Assembly: GCF_023634065.1 (NCBI RefSeq)
Contig: NZ_JALKCV010000013.1
Coordinates: 105,429-169,428 of the forward strand
Direction: 5' to 3'
Source of the DNA: Microbulbifer litoralis
GTDB lineage: Bacteria; Pseudomonadota; Gammaproteobacteria; Pseudomonadales; Cellvibrionaceae
DNA: 64,000 nt
In this document: positions 34,254-42,940 of the stretch, piece after piece
How the letters are laid out: the number at the start of each line of letters is the position of its first letter
Numbering within the stretch: the first letter of the stretch is position 1
The notes under the pieces: model-generated
Database searches by the model: none
The model's input: the letters and a program-made list of their open reading frames with translations, nothing else
What the model was told of the DNA's origin: nothing
Made by a program: the position numbers and the translations under genes

Positions 34254-35903
34254 TCAATACCGGTACAGCTTCAGCTTCTGGATCTGCCACTCGCCGTCGG
34301 GGATCCGCAGGTGCCTGCCCTGGTGGCTCTGGTCGCCGTTCAGGCGGCGGCCCGGTTGCCACTCGCCATCCTCGAACTCACCTTCGTAGAGCACATCGAT
34401 ACCGGCGCGGGCGCCCTCGCTGGCCCCTTCGCTGGCCTCCCCACTGGCGAAGGTGAGCACCACGCCGGTGCCGGCGACGATAAAGTCCTCGGGCCCGGTC
34501 TGCAGGACCATGGCGCCGGCGTGGGGCCACTGGTCTGCATCGGCGCCCGGCGACCAGCCCAGGGTCAGCTCGTGGCGGGCGGTAAAGCGGTAGTCGCCGA
34601 GCTGGAACGTCATTTGCGGTTTGTCTTTGGTGAGCCACACGCCCTCGGAGGCGATGCTGCCGTCGGCGATGATCTCATCCAGTTGTGCGATCAGTTCGTA
34701 GCTGTGGCGGAGGCTCTGCCGCGCTTCGTCCCGGCCGGTCTCGATGGAAAAGGGCGAGAAGCCCAGCGTGTTGTAGCGGCCGAAGGCAAACATCGCCTTG
34801 GCACCCACGTCGGGGGTAAAGCGGATTTCCGGAATAAACAGCGGATCGCCCTGGCGGGTGTAGCGGTCGTTCCAGTGCTGGAAGCGCGGGTTGTAGAAAT
34901 CCGGTACCAGCAGGTCGACAGCCGGTGCGGCGGCTTTCCAGACATCCATCAGGTGTGGCAGTGGACCGCCGCTGGGATAGTCGCCGGGTTTTACGCCGGG
35001 ACGATTCAGGGCCGCGTTGACGTACATCGGCAACGGGTACTCCGCCTTGCCGGCTGCGGCCACCGCATTGGCGTAGCGGGCGAAATGCCAGGCGGTAAAG
35101 ATTTCCTCGGCCGCCGGACCCTGGCCGAAGACTTCCGCCCAGCTGCCACTGGTGCTGAAATCGCTGCTGCGCCAGGCATCCAGCAGCTCCGGCTCCAGCT
35201 TGTCGCGGCGCTCGTCAAGGTAACCGAGCAGCACTTCCGGTACTTCCGATTCGAAGGCGCGGTCCGCCAGCGGGTGATGGTCGCGGGCACTGGGCAGCAT
35301 GCCGATCTCGTTTTCCACCTGGACCATCAACACTGTGTTCCGGCGCGCATCGACTTTTTCAATAAAGCGCAGCAGTGCGGCGAAGGCGCGGCTGTCGGCG
35401 GCGACGTTTTCGGGGCCGAAGGGCGACAGGATTTCCTGCGGCTGCCCGTCTGCGGAGCGGGCGCGGGGAAAGCGCTCGCTGTCGCGCTTGACCCAGCTGG
35501 GTACATAGGTGGACATGCTGTTTTTCCAGCTGCCGAACCAGAGGAATACCAGTTTCTGCTCCTCCCGGCGGGCGCGCTCTATCAGCCCCTGCACCAGGGA
35601 AAAGTCGAATTCGCCCTCCTGCGGTTCGATCAGTTCCCAGTAGACCGGCACCAGCAATGTGTTCAGGTGCATCTCTTCGGCCTTCGGCCAGACGACCTCC
35701 ATATAGTCGAGGCTGGACGAGCTGGAGTTGCCCAGCTCGCCGCCGCGCATGGTGAACGGGCTGCCGTCCACCAGCAGCTGGATATTGTCGCCATCTTTAT
35801 GCAGGTGCGGTATCGCCGCCGCCGGCAGGGCCAGCAGTGCCAGAGCGCTGCCGGCGAGGAAATTGCGCAGTATTTTTTTCATGGTCATACTCTTTTCGAT
35901 CAT
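34254..35903 (-). CDS. GH35 beta-galactosidase-like enzyme (copy B)
   Basis: 549 aa (541-543 if translation begins at ATG 35888 or 35882, which would leave a normal signal peptide MKKILRNFLAG...PAAA). Barrel with VQVENEIGML (acid/base Glu) and FIPEIRF (nucleophile Glu), C-terminal DUF5597-like domain. Paralogue of 23960-25660 but clearly diverged, so it may act on another galactosyl or arabinosyl linkage. The ATG at 35903 overlaps the TGA of the aldo/keto reductase gene (ATGA), indicating coupled translation. Followed by GH43 copy B. Confidence 0.87.
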   Translation of the reverse strand: MIEKSMTMKKILRNFLAGSALALLALPAAAIPHLHKDGDNIQLLVDGSPFTMRGGELGNSSSSSLDYMEVVWPKAEEMHLNTLLVPVYWELIEPQEGEFDFSLVQGLIERARREEQKLVFLWFGSWKNSMSTYVPSWVKRDSERFPRARSADGQPQEILSPFGPENVAADSRAFAALLRFIEKVDARRNTVLMVQVENEIGMLPSARDHHPLADRAFESEVPEVLLGYLDERRDKLEPELLDAWRSSDFSTSGSWAEVFGQGPAAEEIFTAWHFARYANAVAAAGKAEYPLPMYVNAALNRPGVKPGDYPSGGPLPHLMDVWKAAAPAVDLLVPDFYNPRFQHWNDRYTRQGDPLFIPEIRFTPDVGAKAMFAFGRYNTLGFSPFSIETGRDEARQSLRHSYELIAQLDEIIADGSIASEGVWLTKDKPQMTFQLGDYRFTARHELTLGWSPGADADQWPHAGAMVLQTGPEDFIVAGTGVVLTFASGEASEGASEGARAGIDVLYEGEFEDGEWQPGRRLNGDQSHQGRHLRIPDGEWQIQKLKLYRY

Positions 35904-36877
35904 ACCTGGCCGCGAATAGCGGGTTTGACCTGTTCGTGGTAATAGCTTGCCAGGGCCTCGTGCCGCGCTGCCTCGAGCCGCGGCAGGGCGGCTGCGCGGA
36001 CATTGCTGTCGATCTGTTCAGGCCGCGAGACGCCGGCGATGACGGTGGATACCGCCTCGTGATCCAGGATCCAGCGCAGCGCCCACTGCGCCATGCCGGC
36101 GTCGCCGGGCAATAGCTCGCGCAGGCCGTCGACCAGCTCCACGCCTTTTTCGAACGGGATACCGCCGAAGGTTTCGCCGACGTTGAAGGCCTCACCGTCG
36201 CGGTTGAAATGGCGGTGATCGGAGGGATCAAAGTGCGTCTCCCGGTCGAACTTTCCGGACAGCAGGCCCGAGGCCAGCGGCAGCCGCACGATAATGCCCA
36301 CGTCTTTTTCCCGGGCCTCGTCCAGCAGTCCGTGCGCGGCGTCCTGGCGGAACAGGTTGAAGATGATCTGCAGGCTGGCGAGGCCGGAATGCTGCAGGCA
36401 CAGCCGCGCCTCGTCGATGGTCTCCACGCTGGCGCCGTAGTGGCGGACCAGGCCCTCGGCTTTCAGGTCGTCGAGCCAGGTAAAGATCTCGCCGTCGCGC
36501 ATGACGTCGACCGGTACGCAGTGCAGCTGCGCCAGGTCGAGGGTATCGACCCCGAGCCGCGCGGCCGAGGCCTGCAGGCTGTCGCGGATACCGTTTTTGC
36601 TGTAACCGTGCGGGTAGAGTGCCGGTGAGCGCCCGACTTTGGTCGCCGTGATCAGCTTGTCTGGCTTGCGATCGAAATCGCCGATGCGCTGCTCGCTCAA
36701 GCCACCGCCGTAGACGTCGGCGGTGTCCCAGAAGTTGATGCCGTTTTCCGCGGCGCTACTGAGAATGGCCCTGGCCCGCTCCCCGTCGAGCGGGCCGAAA
36801 TCGCCACCCAGCTGCCAGCAACCCAGCCCAATTTCACTGACCTGGTAACCGGTTTTTCCGAGTCTGCGTGTCTGCAT
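35900..36877 (-). CDS. aldo/keto reductase
   Basis: 325-aa NAD(P)-dependent (beta/alpha)8 oxidoreductase without signal peptide. The AKR tetrad is visible: Asp and Tyr in DTADVYGGG, Lys in ATKVG and His in AQLHCVP. It ends with the usual cofactor segment (STVIAGVSRPEQID). Within a hemicellulose operon it could reduce or oxidise a released sugar such as L-fucose, galactose or arabinose; some AKRs of this group are L-fucose/D-arabinose dehydrogenases, which would suit the GH95 product, but the sequence does not prove it. Coupled to the downstream GH35 gene by a 4-bp overlap. Confidence 0.88.
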   Translation of the reverse strand: MQTRRLGKTGYQVSEIGLGCWQLGGDFGPLDGERARAILSSAAENGINFWDTADVYGGGLSEQRIGDFDRKPDKLITATKVGRSPALYPHGYSKNGIRDSLQASAARLGVDTLDLAQLHCVPVDVMRDGEIFTWLDDLKAEGLVRHYGASVETIDEARLCLQHSGLASLQIIFNLFRQDAAHGLLDEAREKDVGIIVRLPLASGLLSGKFDRETHFDPSDHRHFNRDGEAFNVGETFGGIPFEKGVELVDGLRELLPGDAGMAQWALRWILDHEAVSTVIAGVSRPEQIDSNVRAAALPRLEAARHEALASYYHEQVKPAIRGQV

Positions 36878-36931
36878 TCTGTACCTCTCTGTTGCTTTCT
36901 ATCGGAGCGGAAAATGTTCTGCCTGCTGATA

Positions 36932-38908
36932 TCAATGCCCGCTTACCTGCATGTCCGTATCCCGTGGCCAGTCGTCGGTGCGGAAAGGTGCGGCCGGCAG
37001 GCCGGCGCTGTTGTAGAGGTTGGCCCCGTCCGGGTTGTCGGCCCAGGCATAGCGCACCGCGACCGGATTCGGCACCCGATCACTGTGTAGGGCGATGCGG
37101 TCGCCGACGATATCGGCCTCGGCCCAGTGGAACTGCCGGTCCTCGCCGGCCAGGGCAAATGTGCGCGGCGGGCCGCCGCGGGCAACCAGTCCCCCGGCGG
37201 TATCGGAGAACGCCAGCAAGACGCGGTCGCCATCGACTTTCATCGATTCAAACTGCGGTCCGCTGCCGGTGACTTCGCTCGCGCCGTAGGCCAGTTCCTG
37301 TGCCGCCAGTGCCAGCCGGTCGCCGACAGTCTTTTTGTCCAGTGGGTGAATATCGTTCCACTCGCCGATATCGATGGTGACCGCCATGGCGGTATCCGGC
37401 AGTGCCAGCGCGCTGACCTGGGCTTCTCGTAGGCGCGCCCAGTCGCTGTCGCCGGGGCTGTCTTTCGCTTCGAGGAAATTGGCCAGCTGTACGAACAGGA
37501 ACGGAAAATCACTGTGCCAGCGGTTGCGCCAGTCGCGGATCATCGCCGGGAAGAGTTTTTTGTACTCCGCCGCGCGGCCCACATTGGATTCGCCCTGGTA
37601 CCAGATGGCCCCTTTGACGGGATAGTTGAGCAGCGGATGGATCATGCCGTTGTAGAGGCCGGTGGGTTTCCAGCGCACGAAGGTCTGGCCAGCCAGCGGA
37701 TCCATCTGCGCGCCGACCCGGTACTGCCAGTCGCCGCGCAGGTCGATATATTTGTAGCCGAAGCGCAGCTGGTAGGGTTTGTCGGCAACGAAGCCACCGC
37801 GGCCGCGCTGGTTGAGCACGCGGATGGCGATGGTATTTTCTCCGGCGCGGAGCAGTTCCGCCGGTACCGGATAGCGCCGCCGGGGATAGAGGTAGGTAGT
37901 GTTGCCGACCTTGTGGCCGTTGATATAGGTGGTGTCCGCGTCGACGATGCGGCCCAGCGCCAGTACCGCGTCCCGGCCGCTCAGGTGCCCGGGCAGGTTG
38001 AAGGTCCTGCGCAACCAGACGGCGCCATTGACGGCTTCGCCCTCGGTATCGGCCCAGTATCCGGGCACACCGAGGGTTTTCCAGCCGGATGTATCCAGTG
38101 CCTCTTTCGCCCAGACGGGGGTATCGCCGTCCAGGCCGGCATCGCGTGCGTCTACCTCGCGGTACCACTGGTCGCTGCGCTTTTTGTCGGCCCGCTGGAT
38201 TTTCTCGATCAGTGCGTCGTCCTTGAAACGCTGCAGCTCCCGGTAGTGCTGCGGGAATTTCTTCAGTTCCGTTTCACTGAGCCAGGCCTCGGCCGGCGAG
38301 CCGCCGAGGCTGGCATTGATCAGGCCGATGGGTACGCCCTGCTGTGCGTGCAGACGCTCGGCAAAGAAGTAACCCACGGCGGTGAATTCCGGCAGCTTTT
38401 CCGCGCTGGCCTTCTGCCACTGGCCGCCGTCCAGGTCTTTCTGCGGTTGTTTGAAGGCGTAGCGCTGCGGCACCGCGAACTGGCGGATCTGATCCGTGTA
38501 GTGCAGCTCGATCGGCTCACCGTAGGGCGGCAGTATGCGCCGCAGCGGATACTCCATGTTTGACTGGCCGGAGGCGAGCCACACATCGCCGACCAGGATA
38601 TCGTCGATGGCAATGGTGTTATCGCCGCGGATTTCCATGGTATGCGGGCCGCCGGCGGGCTGCTGCGGCAGTATCACCTGCCAGTTGCCGCTGTCGTCGG
38701 CGTCGGTGCTGTAGGTTTCGCCATCGAACTGTACCGATACGGCCTCGCCGGGATCCGCCCAGCCCCAGATTTTCAGCTCCGTCTCCCGCTGCAGCACCAT
38801 GCCGTCGGCGATCAGTTTCGGCAGGTTGACTTCGGCATGCAGGGGTGCCGACAGCAGCGCACAGGCGAGTATCGACAGCAATCGGTGTGGGGATTTGTTG
38901 TGAGACAT
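36932..38908 (-). CDS. CE20-like acetylesterase (sialate O-acetylesterase-type SGNH, with inserted jelly-roll domain)
   Basis: 658 aa, signal peptide cleaved near HAE (residue 25). SGNH hydrolase: ASGQSNME (Ser116), WYQGESN oxyanion region, and NDIHP (D519, H521). A jelly-roll domain (about 265-380; WLRRTFNLP...TYINGHKVG) interrupts the hydrolase fold. This arrangement is that of CE20, first described for a xyloglucan acetylesterase in the Xanthomonas xyloglucan locus, so removal of O-acetyl groups from xyloglucan galactose is the likely task. Annotation pipelines may call it sialate O-acetylesterase; nothing here points to sialic acid. Its ribosome site (GGAG) directly follows a terminator-like hairpin. 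Confidence 0.85.
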   Translation of the reverse strand: MSHNKSPHRLLSILACALLSAPLHAEVNLPKLIADGMVLQRETELKIWGWADPGEAVSVQFDGETYSTDADDSGNWQVILPQQPAGGPHTMEIRGDNTIAIDDILVGDVWLASGQSNMEYPLRRILPPYGEPIELHYTDQIRQFAVPQRYAFKQPQKDLDGGQWQKASAEKLPEFTAVGYFFAERLHAQQGVPIGLINASLGGSPAEAWLSETELKKFPQHYRELQRFKDDALIEKIQRADKKRSDQWYREVDARDAGLDGDTPVWAKEALDTSGWKTLGVPGYWADTEGEAVNGAVWLRRTFNLPGHLSGRDAVLALGRIVDADTTYINGHKVGNTTYLYPRRRYPVPAELLRAGENTIAIRVLNQRGRGGFVADKPYQLRFGYKYIDLRGDWQYRVGAQMDPLAGQTFVRWKPTGLYNGMIHPLLNYPVKGAIWYQGESNVGRAAEYKKLFPAMIRDWRNRWHSDFPFLFVQLANFLEAKDSPGDSDWARLREAQVSALALPDTAMAVTIDIGEWNDIHPLDKKTVGDRLALAAQELAYGASEVTGSGPQFESMKVDGDRVLLAFSDTAGGLVARGGPPRTFALAGEDRQFHWAEADIVGDRIALHSDRVPNPVAVRYAWADNPDGANLYNSAGLPAAPFRTDDWPRDTDMQVSGH

Positions 38909-38921
38909 GTAGGCACTCCGA

Positions 38922-38951
38922 AAAAAGCCCTCTCCCGCGGACGGGAGAGGG
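38922..38951 (-). terminator. intrinsic terminator between GH9 and the CE20-like gene
   Basis: Minus strand: CCCTCTCCCG-TCCG-CGGGAGAGGG-C-TTTTTT, a perfect 10-bp stem with T-run. Placed just before the CE20 ribosome site, as in the TonB-GH35 junction, so CE20 and the genes after it depend on readthrough or a separate promoter. Confidence 0.8.
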
Positions 38952-39023
38952 AAGCTACTACTGCGGGGACATCAAGAGAGTTCTTTATTCAATCGATTCG
39001 GTATCGGTGTAGGAGCCTGGCGA

Positions 39024-41591
39024 TTATTCCTCCTGCAGCAGCGACTGCGCCGCATTGGCCAGGAACAGGTAGCTGGCGCCGACGGTAATCACATATTCGT
39101 TCTGGCCCCAGAAGAATGGCCAGTTGTCCCGGTTCTCCGGCAGGTCCGGCGGCAGCACCAGCACGCCCGGCACCACGCCGCCGGGAATAAAGGAGAAATC
39201 CGCGCGGTTGTTGCCGTAGGCCACCGTCTGCGAGCGGGCGCCGACGCCGGACACGAACGAGTAGCTGCCGCCCGGGCGGGTGCCGAACAGGTAATCGAGG
39301 CCGCGGTAGACGCGCCCGGCGTCCACCAGTTCCGGGAAGGCGCGATGCAGGTAGTAGTTGGCGATGGATGACTGGATCACGCTGCCGTTGCCGGCCCAGC
39401 CGAATTCGGTGATGGGCACGCCGAACGGGTTTTCATCGTCCATTTGTCGCTGGTTCTGCGCGAAGTCTTCGGCCAGTTCGCGGATCTGTGTGCGGTAGTC
39501 GCCGTCCATCAGCGGCATGGCCGTGACCAGCTCGGGAATATTGAAGGCGAAATTGTCGCGCACCGCCGGCAGCAGCTGGCGCAGGCCGTCGGCATAGGTT
39601 TTGTCGCCGGTGGTTTTCAGCAGTTCTACCGCGGCTTTCAGCTGTTCCTCCTGCAGGCGGCCGCCGGTGGTGTTGCCAAAGCGGAACAGGAAGGGGTCGC
39701 GGCTGTGCTCGTCGCGCCAGACTTTTTGTGCGGTCTGCAGGCACTCCTCCGCCAGTTTGTCGTTGTAGCCGCGCAGCGCGCGGCTGGCAGCGGCCAGCGC
39801 GGCGGCGGAGCCGTAGTCCAGTGCCGAGCTGCGGTTGGTGAAGGCCCAGCGATCGTCGAAGGCGCCGCTGAATTCTCCGTCGCGGTTCATGACCCGCCTG
39901 GCCGGGCGCGGTGCATTGGTGTCGGCGTCGAACTGCTTGCCCACGGTGCGCTCGCCGGCAAATGGATCCAGCTCCGGCCTGTAAACCAGATTGTCGGTTT
40001 TGGTCGAGCCCTCGCCCAGGTGCGGGTACTGGTACAGGTGCGCGGCGACGATGCCGGGAATCGCGTGACCGACGGCGCGATACTGAGCCAGCAGTGCCAG
40101 GGTGCCGTGCTCGATCTGCTGCAGTATGTCCTGCTTGCCGTCCGGCAGGTGGATTTCCGCGTAGCGTTTTTCCTGGCTGACGGTGGTGTTGTCCCGCGCG
40201 ATGCCGAATTCCTCGTAGGCGTGCACCAGTTGCCGTATGGCGGCGTACTGGGACTGGGTGCGGATATCGTAGTCGCCGGCATCGTACCAGCCGCCGCTGT
40301 CCAGCCCGGGAATATGTTCGAAGGGTTTGAAATCCGTGTCCGTCTGCGGGCCCTGGGCGTAGAGATCGAAGTGTTCGTAGTTGACCGGTGCCTGCAGCGC
40401 ATCGTCCAGGTGCGAGGCGCCGTGCCAGACGCGGTAGGCCTCGCGCACGCGCATATGATCCATCTGCACCGGGAAGAAGACGTCCAGCGTCGGTTGCCAG
40501 ACCTCGCTGAAAATATCCGCGGCGATACGGAAGGGCGCGCTGCGCTGGTCGCCGTACTGGATCTGGTAGAGGCCGGGCTCGGTGACACCACTGAAATCGA
40601 ACTCGGCGTAGTCGTAGCGCAGGTAGTGGCCGCGGTCGCGCACTGCGCTTTTGAAAAACTCCTCTCTCTGGCCGTCGGCATTGATGCGCAGCAGTTTAGC
40701 CGGCGGCCGTGCGGTGTCGTTGCTGTCCAGCTCGATCAGCGCGCGCTTCTGTTGCCGCGGGTGGTAGCCCACCTGCGAGTGTGCGATCACCGGCGCGCGC
40801 AGCCAGTCGGGCTGCGTGTTGATTTCCAGCTGCCACTCGGCCACCACACCGGTGGCGTCCGCCGGCAGCAGGCTGCGCACCACGTACCAGCCGTTCTGCG
40901 CCTTGGCGCGGCCGTCGAACAGCATCAGGTCGGCGGTGGCGTCGCCGGCGCGGATACGCACGCGGCGCTGCGGGTCTTCCGGCGCCAGCACCAGCTGTCG
41001 GCCGGAGGCCAGTGGTTTGGGCGCCGTCCTGCCGTTGTCGTGCAGCGTCATGCCGCCGGCCGCGGCACGCGGCAGCAGGCCGCTTTCGCTGTCCATCAGG
41101 TAGGCGCGGCCGAAGTACTCCGATGGGATAAATTCCAGGTTCAGGCCCGCGCGTCCGGCCAGTTGGTCCGGCAGCGGCTGGTCGAGGATCACGCTGAGCG
41201 CAAAGCCGCCGTCGCGCGCCTCGCCGCGGATATGGTAGGAGAAATCCAGTGCCTCGTAGCGCATCTCCACATCAATGCGCCGGCCCTCGCGGTGTACTTC
41301 CCGCGATACCATCGTGGCCATCGGGTCCCACTGTTCCGGGGTGTTGTGCAGGCGCACGTCGCCGTTGGTGGCGGTGCGCACGCCGTGCTGGACTATCTCG
41401 ATACCACTGGTCTTGGCGTCGTTGAAGGTGCCTCCGGGCGGGTTGCTGAATACCAGCACATTGGCACCGCGGGTTTCGAAGTAGTCGCGGTCATTCAGGG
41501 CCAGTTGCTGGGCGGCCGCCGGTAGTGCGGCGCAGGCAAACAGGGCGGCGAGCAGTGCGCGCGCGCCGCGGGCGGAGGGTCGGTATTGCAT
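39024..41591 (-). CDS. GH9 glycoside hydrolase (endo-glucanase/xyloglucanase) with extra N-terminal domain
   Basis: 855 aa from ATG 41591 (signal peptide ARALLAALFAC...AAAQQ); the frame is open farther upstream but without a leader. Residues about 25-270 are a domain I do not recognise; about 272-365 is the Ig-like domain that precedes many GH9 catalytic domains (IAHSQVGYHP); about 370-855 is the (alpha/alpha)6 barrel with GGWYDAGDYD (base Asp) and the acid Glu in WGQNEYVI. GH9 enzymes cut beta-1,4-glucan; in this context xyloglucan backbone or oligosaccharides are likely. The operator palindrome site b is 231 bp upstream. A terminator follows before CE20. Confidence 0.85.
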   Translation of the reverse strand: MQYRPSARGARALLAALFACAALPAAAQQLALNDRDYFETRGANVLVFSNPPGGTFNDAKTSGIEIVQHGVRTATNGDVRLHNTPEQWDPMATMVSREVHREGRRIDVEMRYEALDFSYHIRGEARDGGFALSVILDQPLPDQLAGRAGLNLEFIPSEYFGRAYLMDSESGLLPRAAAGGMTLHDNGRTAPKPLASGRQLVLAPEDPQRRVRIRAGDATADLMLFDGRAKAQNGWYVVRSLLPADATGVVAEWQLEINTQPDWLRAPVIAHSQVGYHPRQQKRALIELDSNDTARPPAKLLRINADGQREEFFKSAVRDRGHYLRYDYAEFDFSGVTEPGLYQIQYGDQRSAPFRIAADIFSEVWQPTLDVFFPVQMDHMRVREAYRVWHGASHLDDALQAPVNYEHFDLYAQGPQTDTDFKPFEHIPGLDSGGWYDAGDYDIRTQSQYAAIRQLVHAYEEFGIARDNTTVSQEKRYAEIHLPDGKQDILQQIEHGTLALLAQYRAVGHAIPGIVAAHLYQYPHLGEGSTKTDNLVYRPELDPFAGERTVGKQFDADTNAPRPARRVMNRDGEFSGAFDDRWAFTNRSSALDYGSAAALAAASRALRGYNDKLAEECLQTAQKVWRDEHSRDPFLFRFGNTTGGRLQEEQLKAAVELLKTTGDKTYADGLRQLLPAVRDNFAFNIPELVTAMPLMDGDYRTQIRELAEDFAQNQRQMDDENPFGVPITEFGWAGNGSVIQSSIANYYLHRAFPELVDAGRVYRGLDYLFGTRPGGSYSFVSGVGARSQTVAYGNNRADFSFIPGGVVPGVLVLPPDLPENRDNWPFFWGQNEYVITVGASYLFLANAAQSLLQEE

Positions 41592-41944
41592 GGGGTTTTC
41601 CGTCGATCGCTGTGGGGGCGGGGAAAGTGGCGGAAACCGGCAGCTACAGTGCTGCCGGCTCCGCGCGCTTTCACCATCCTGTGGGGATTCGGTGCGCCGG
41701 GCGGGGATGGATTTCGGATCCAGGTCGAAATAAATCATCGCCGATACGTCTGGTTATTTTCCGGGTGCCGGACTCGTAGAGTCGGTCCCGCTCTGTTATT
41801 TTTGATAACGCTACCATCAGGTGTAAACGTTTACAAATGAAATGTGCGCCAATCGACCGGATGCGATGAATGGAGGCCGTCCGGGAATCCGGCTGCGTCG
41901 GACAGTGCACCATTCGGGAAAAACGGGTCACGGAGATCTCGGCT
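41592..41944. promoter_or_regulatory. divergent control region between GH9 and AraC genes
   Basis: 353 bp with operator site b at 41822-41835. The neighbouring TAACGCTACCATCAGG on its left is nearly identical to that beside site c. No gene supported; the upstream extensions of both flanking frames overlap it but lack start signals. Confidence 0.65.
41822..41835. promoter_or_regulatory. operator palindrome TGTAAACGTTTACA, site b
   Basis: Identical to sites a, c and d. Positions 41806-41836 match 53294-53324 at 30 of 31 bases, so the conserved unit is larger than the palindrome. 231 bp upstream of GH9 and 110 bp upstream of the AraC start. Confidence 0.88.
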
Positions 41945-42787
41945 ATGCGGTATCGGGAAATACAGCCGGCGCGGGGGCTGCGGCCCTTCGTCAACTGCTT
42001 CTGGATGATCAGCGCGCCGCAACCGCTGGCGCTGAGCGACCGCACCCTGCCGGACGGCTGCCAGGAAATCGTGTTCAATATCGACACGCGCGTGCTGCGC
42101 CGCGACGGTGAAAATGATTTTCACGCCAATCCCGATGTGGAGCTGGTCGGGCAGATGAGCCGGCCCTACGAACTGCGCACCCGGGGCTGCCAGCACTATT
42201 ACGGGATCAAGTTCTTCCCGCACAGTTTTTCCGTCTTTACCGACGAGCCCATCTGGGACCTGCGCGACCAGTCCATCGACCTGCGGCTGCTGTTCGGCGA
42301 TGCGCTGGCGCCGCTGGTCGATGTCGCTTTTGTGCGGCCGGCACTGGAGCAGTTTGCGTTGGCGGCGGAGAGGCTCCTGCTGCAGCGCCTGGCACACAGC
42401 GGCGGGCCGGGGCGCGGTTACCGGCTGGTGGACAGTGCCGTGCGCGCGCTCTTTCACACTGCCGGGCCGCGGATCGAGTCCCTGTGTGCGGCGCTGGGTG
42501 TCAGTGAGCGCTATCTGCAGCAGCAGTTCAGGCGGCGGGTGGGGCTGACGCCGATGCAGTTGCTGAAGATGGTACGTTTCCAGAAAAGCCTGCACGGCCT
42601 GACCCGCTCGCGCGTATCCCTGACCGAACTGGCGCACCGCTGTGGTTATAGTGACCAGGCGCATTTCTCGCGGGATTTCCGCACGCTGGCCGGCGTCAGC
42701 CCGTCCGAGTACCGCCGGCTGGAAACGCCGCTGACCGGTTTCTTCCTCGGCGAGGAGAGCCGCGCCTACCTGTGCGGGCTGGGATGA
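41945..42787 (+). CDS. AraC-family transcriptional regulator
   Basis: 280 aa from ATG 41945 (MRYREIQP); an in-frame start at 41870 would add 25 residues lying too near the operator. N-terminal half (about 1-150) is a cupin-like effector domain of the DUF6597 type. The C-terminal half has two helix-turn-helix motifs (IESLCAALGVSERYLQQQFRRRVG; VSLTELAHRCGYSDQAHFSRDFRTLAGVSPSEYRR), the standard AraC DNA-binding domain. It is divergent from GH9 and may activate that group or the following ThuA-like gene. Effector unknown. Confidence 0.88.
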   Translation: MRYREIQPARGLRPFVNCFWMISAPQPLALSDRTLPDGCQEIVFNIDTRVLRRDGENDFHANPDVELVGQMSRPYELRTRGCQHYYGIKFFPHSFSVFTDEPIWDLRDQSIDLRLLFGDALAPLVDVAFVRPALEQFALAAERLLLQRLAHSGGPGRGYRLVDSAVRALFHTAGPRIESLCAALGVSERYLQQQFRRRVGLTPMQLLKMVRFQKSLHGLTRSRVSLTELAHRCGYSDQAHFSRDFRTLAGVSPSEYRRLETPLTGFFLGEESRAYLCGLG

Positions 42788-42876
42788 GCGTGTCTCTTTG
42801 ATCCCTGACGTCAGGGGGTCTTCCCTTCGCTTTTCTTCAAGCTTGCCCCTATTCCTCCGTGGTACTGATGGTGCTG

Positions 42877-42897
42877 CCGCCGATTTCCGGCGGTTTT
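42877..42897 (+). terminator. intrinsic terminator after the AraC gene
   Basis: CCGCCG-ATTTC-CGGCGG followed by TTTT. The next gene starts 44 bases later, so it is either read through or separately promoted. Confidence 0.7.
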
Positions 42898-42940
42898 CCG
42901 GCAAACGGAAATCAACCACTGATCTCGAGGAAAGGGAAAA

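Noticed and set aside
36932..38908. Sialic acid metabolism gene (sialate O-acetylesterase)
   Set aside because: The fold matches, but the inserted jelly-roll and hemicellulose neighbours favour a CE20-type xyloglucan acetylesterase.
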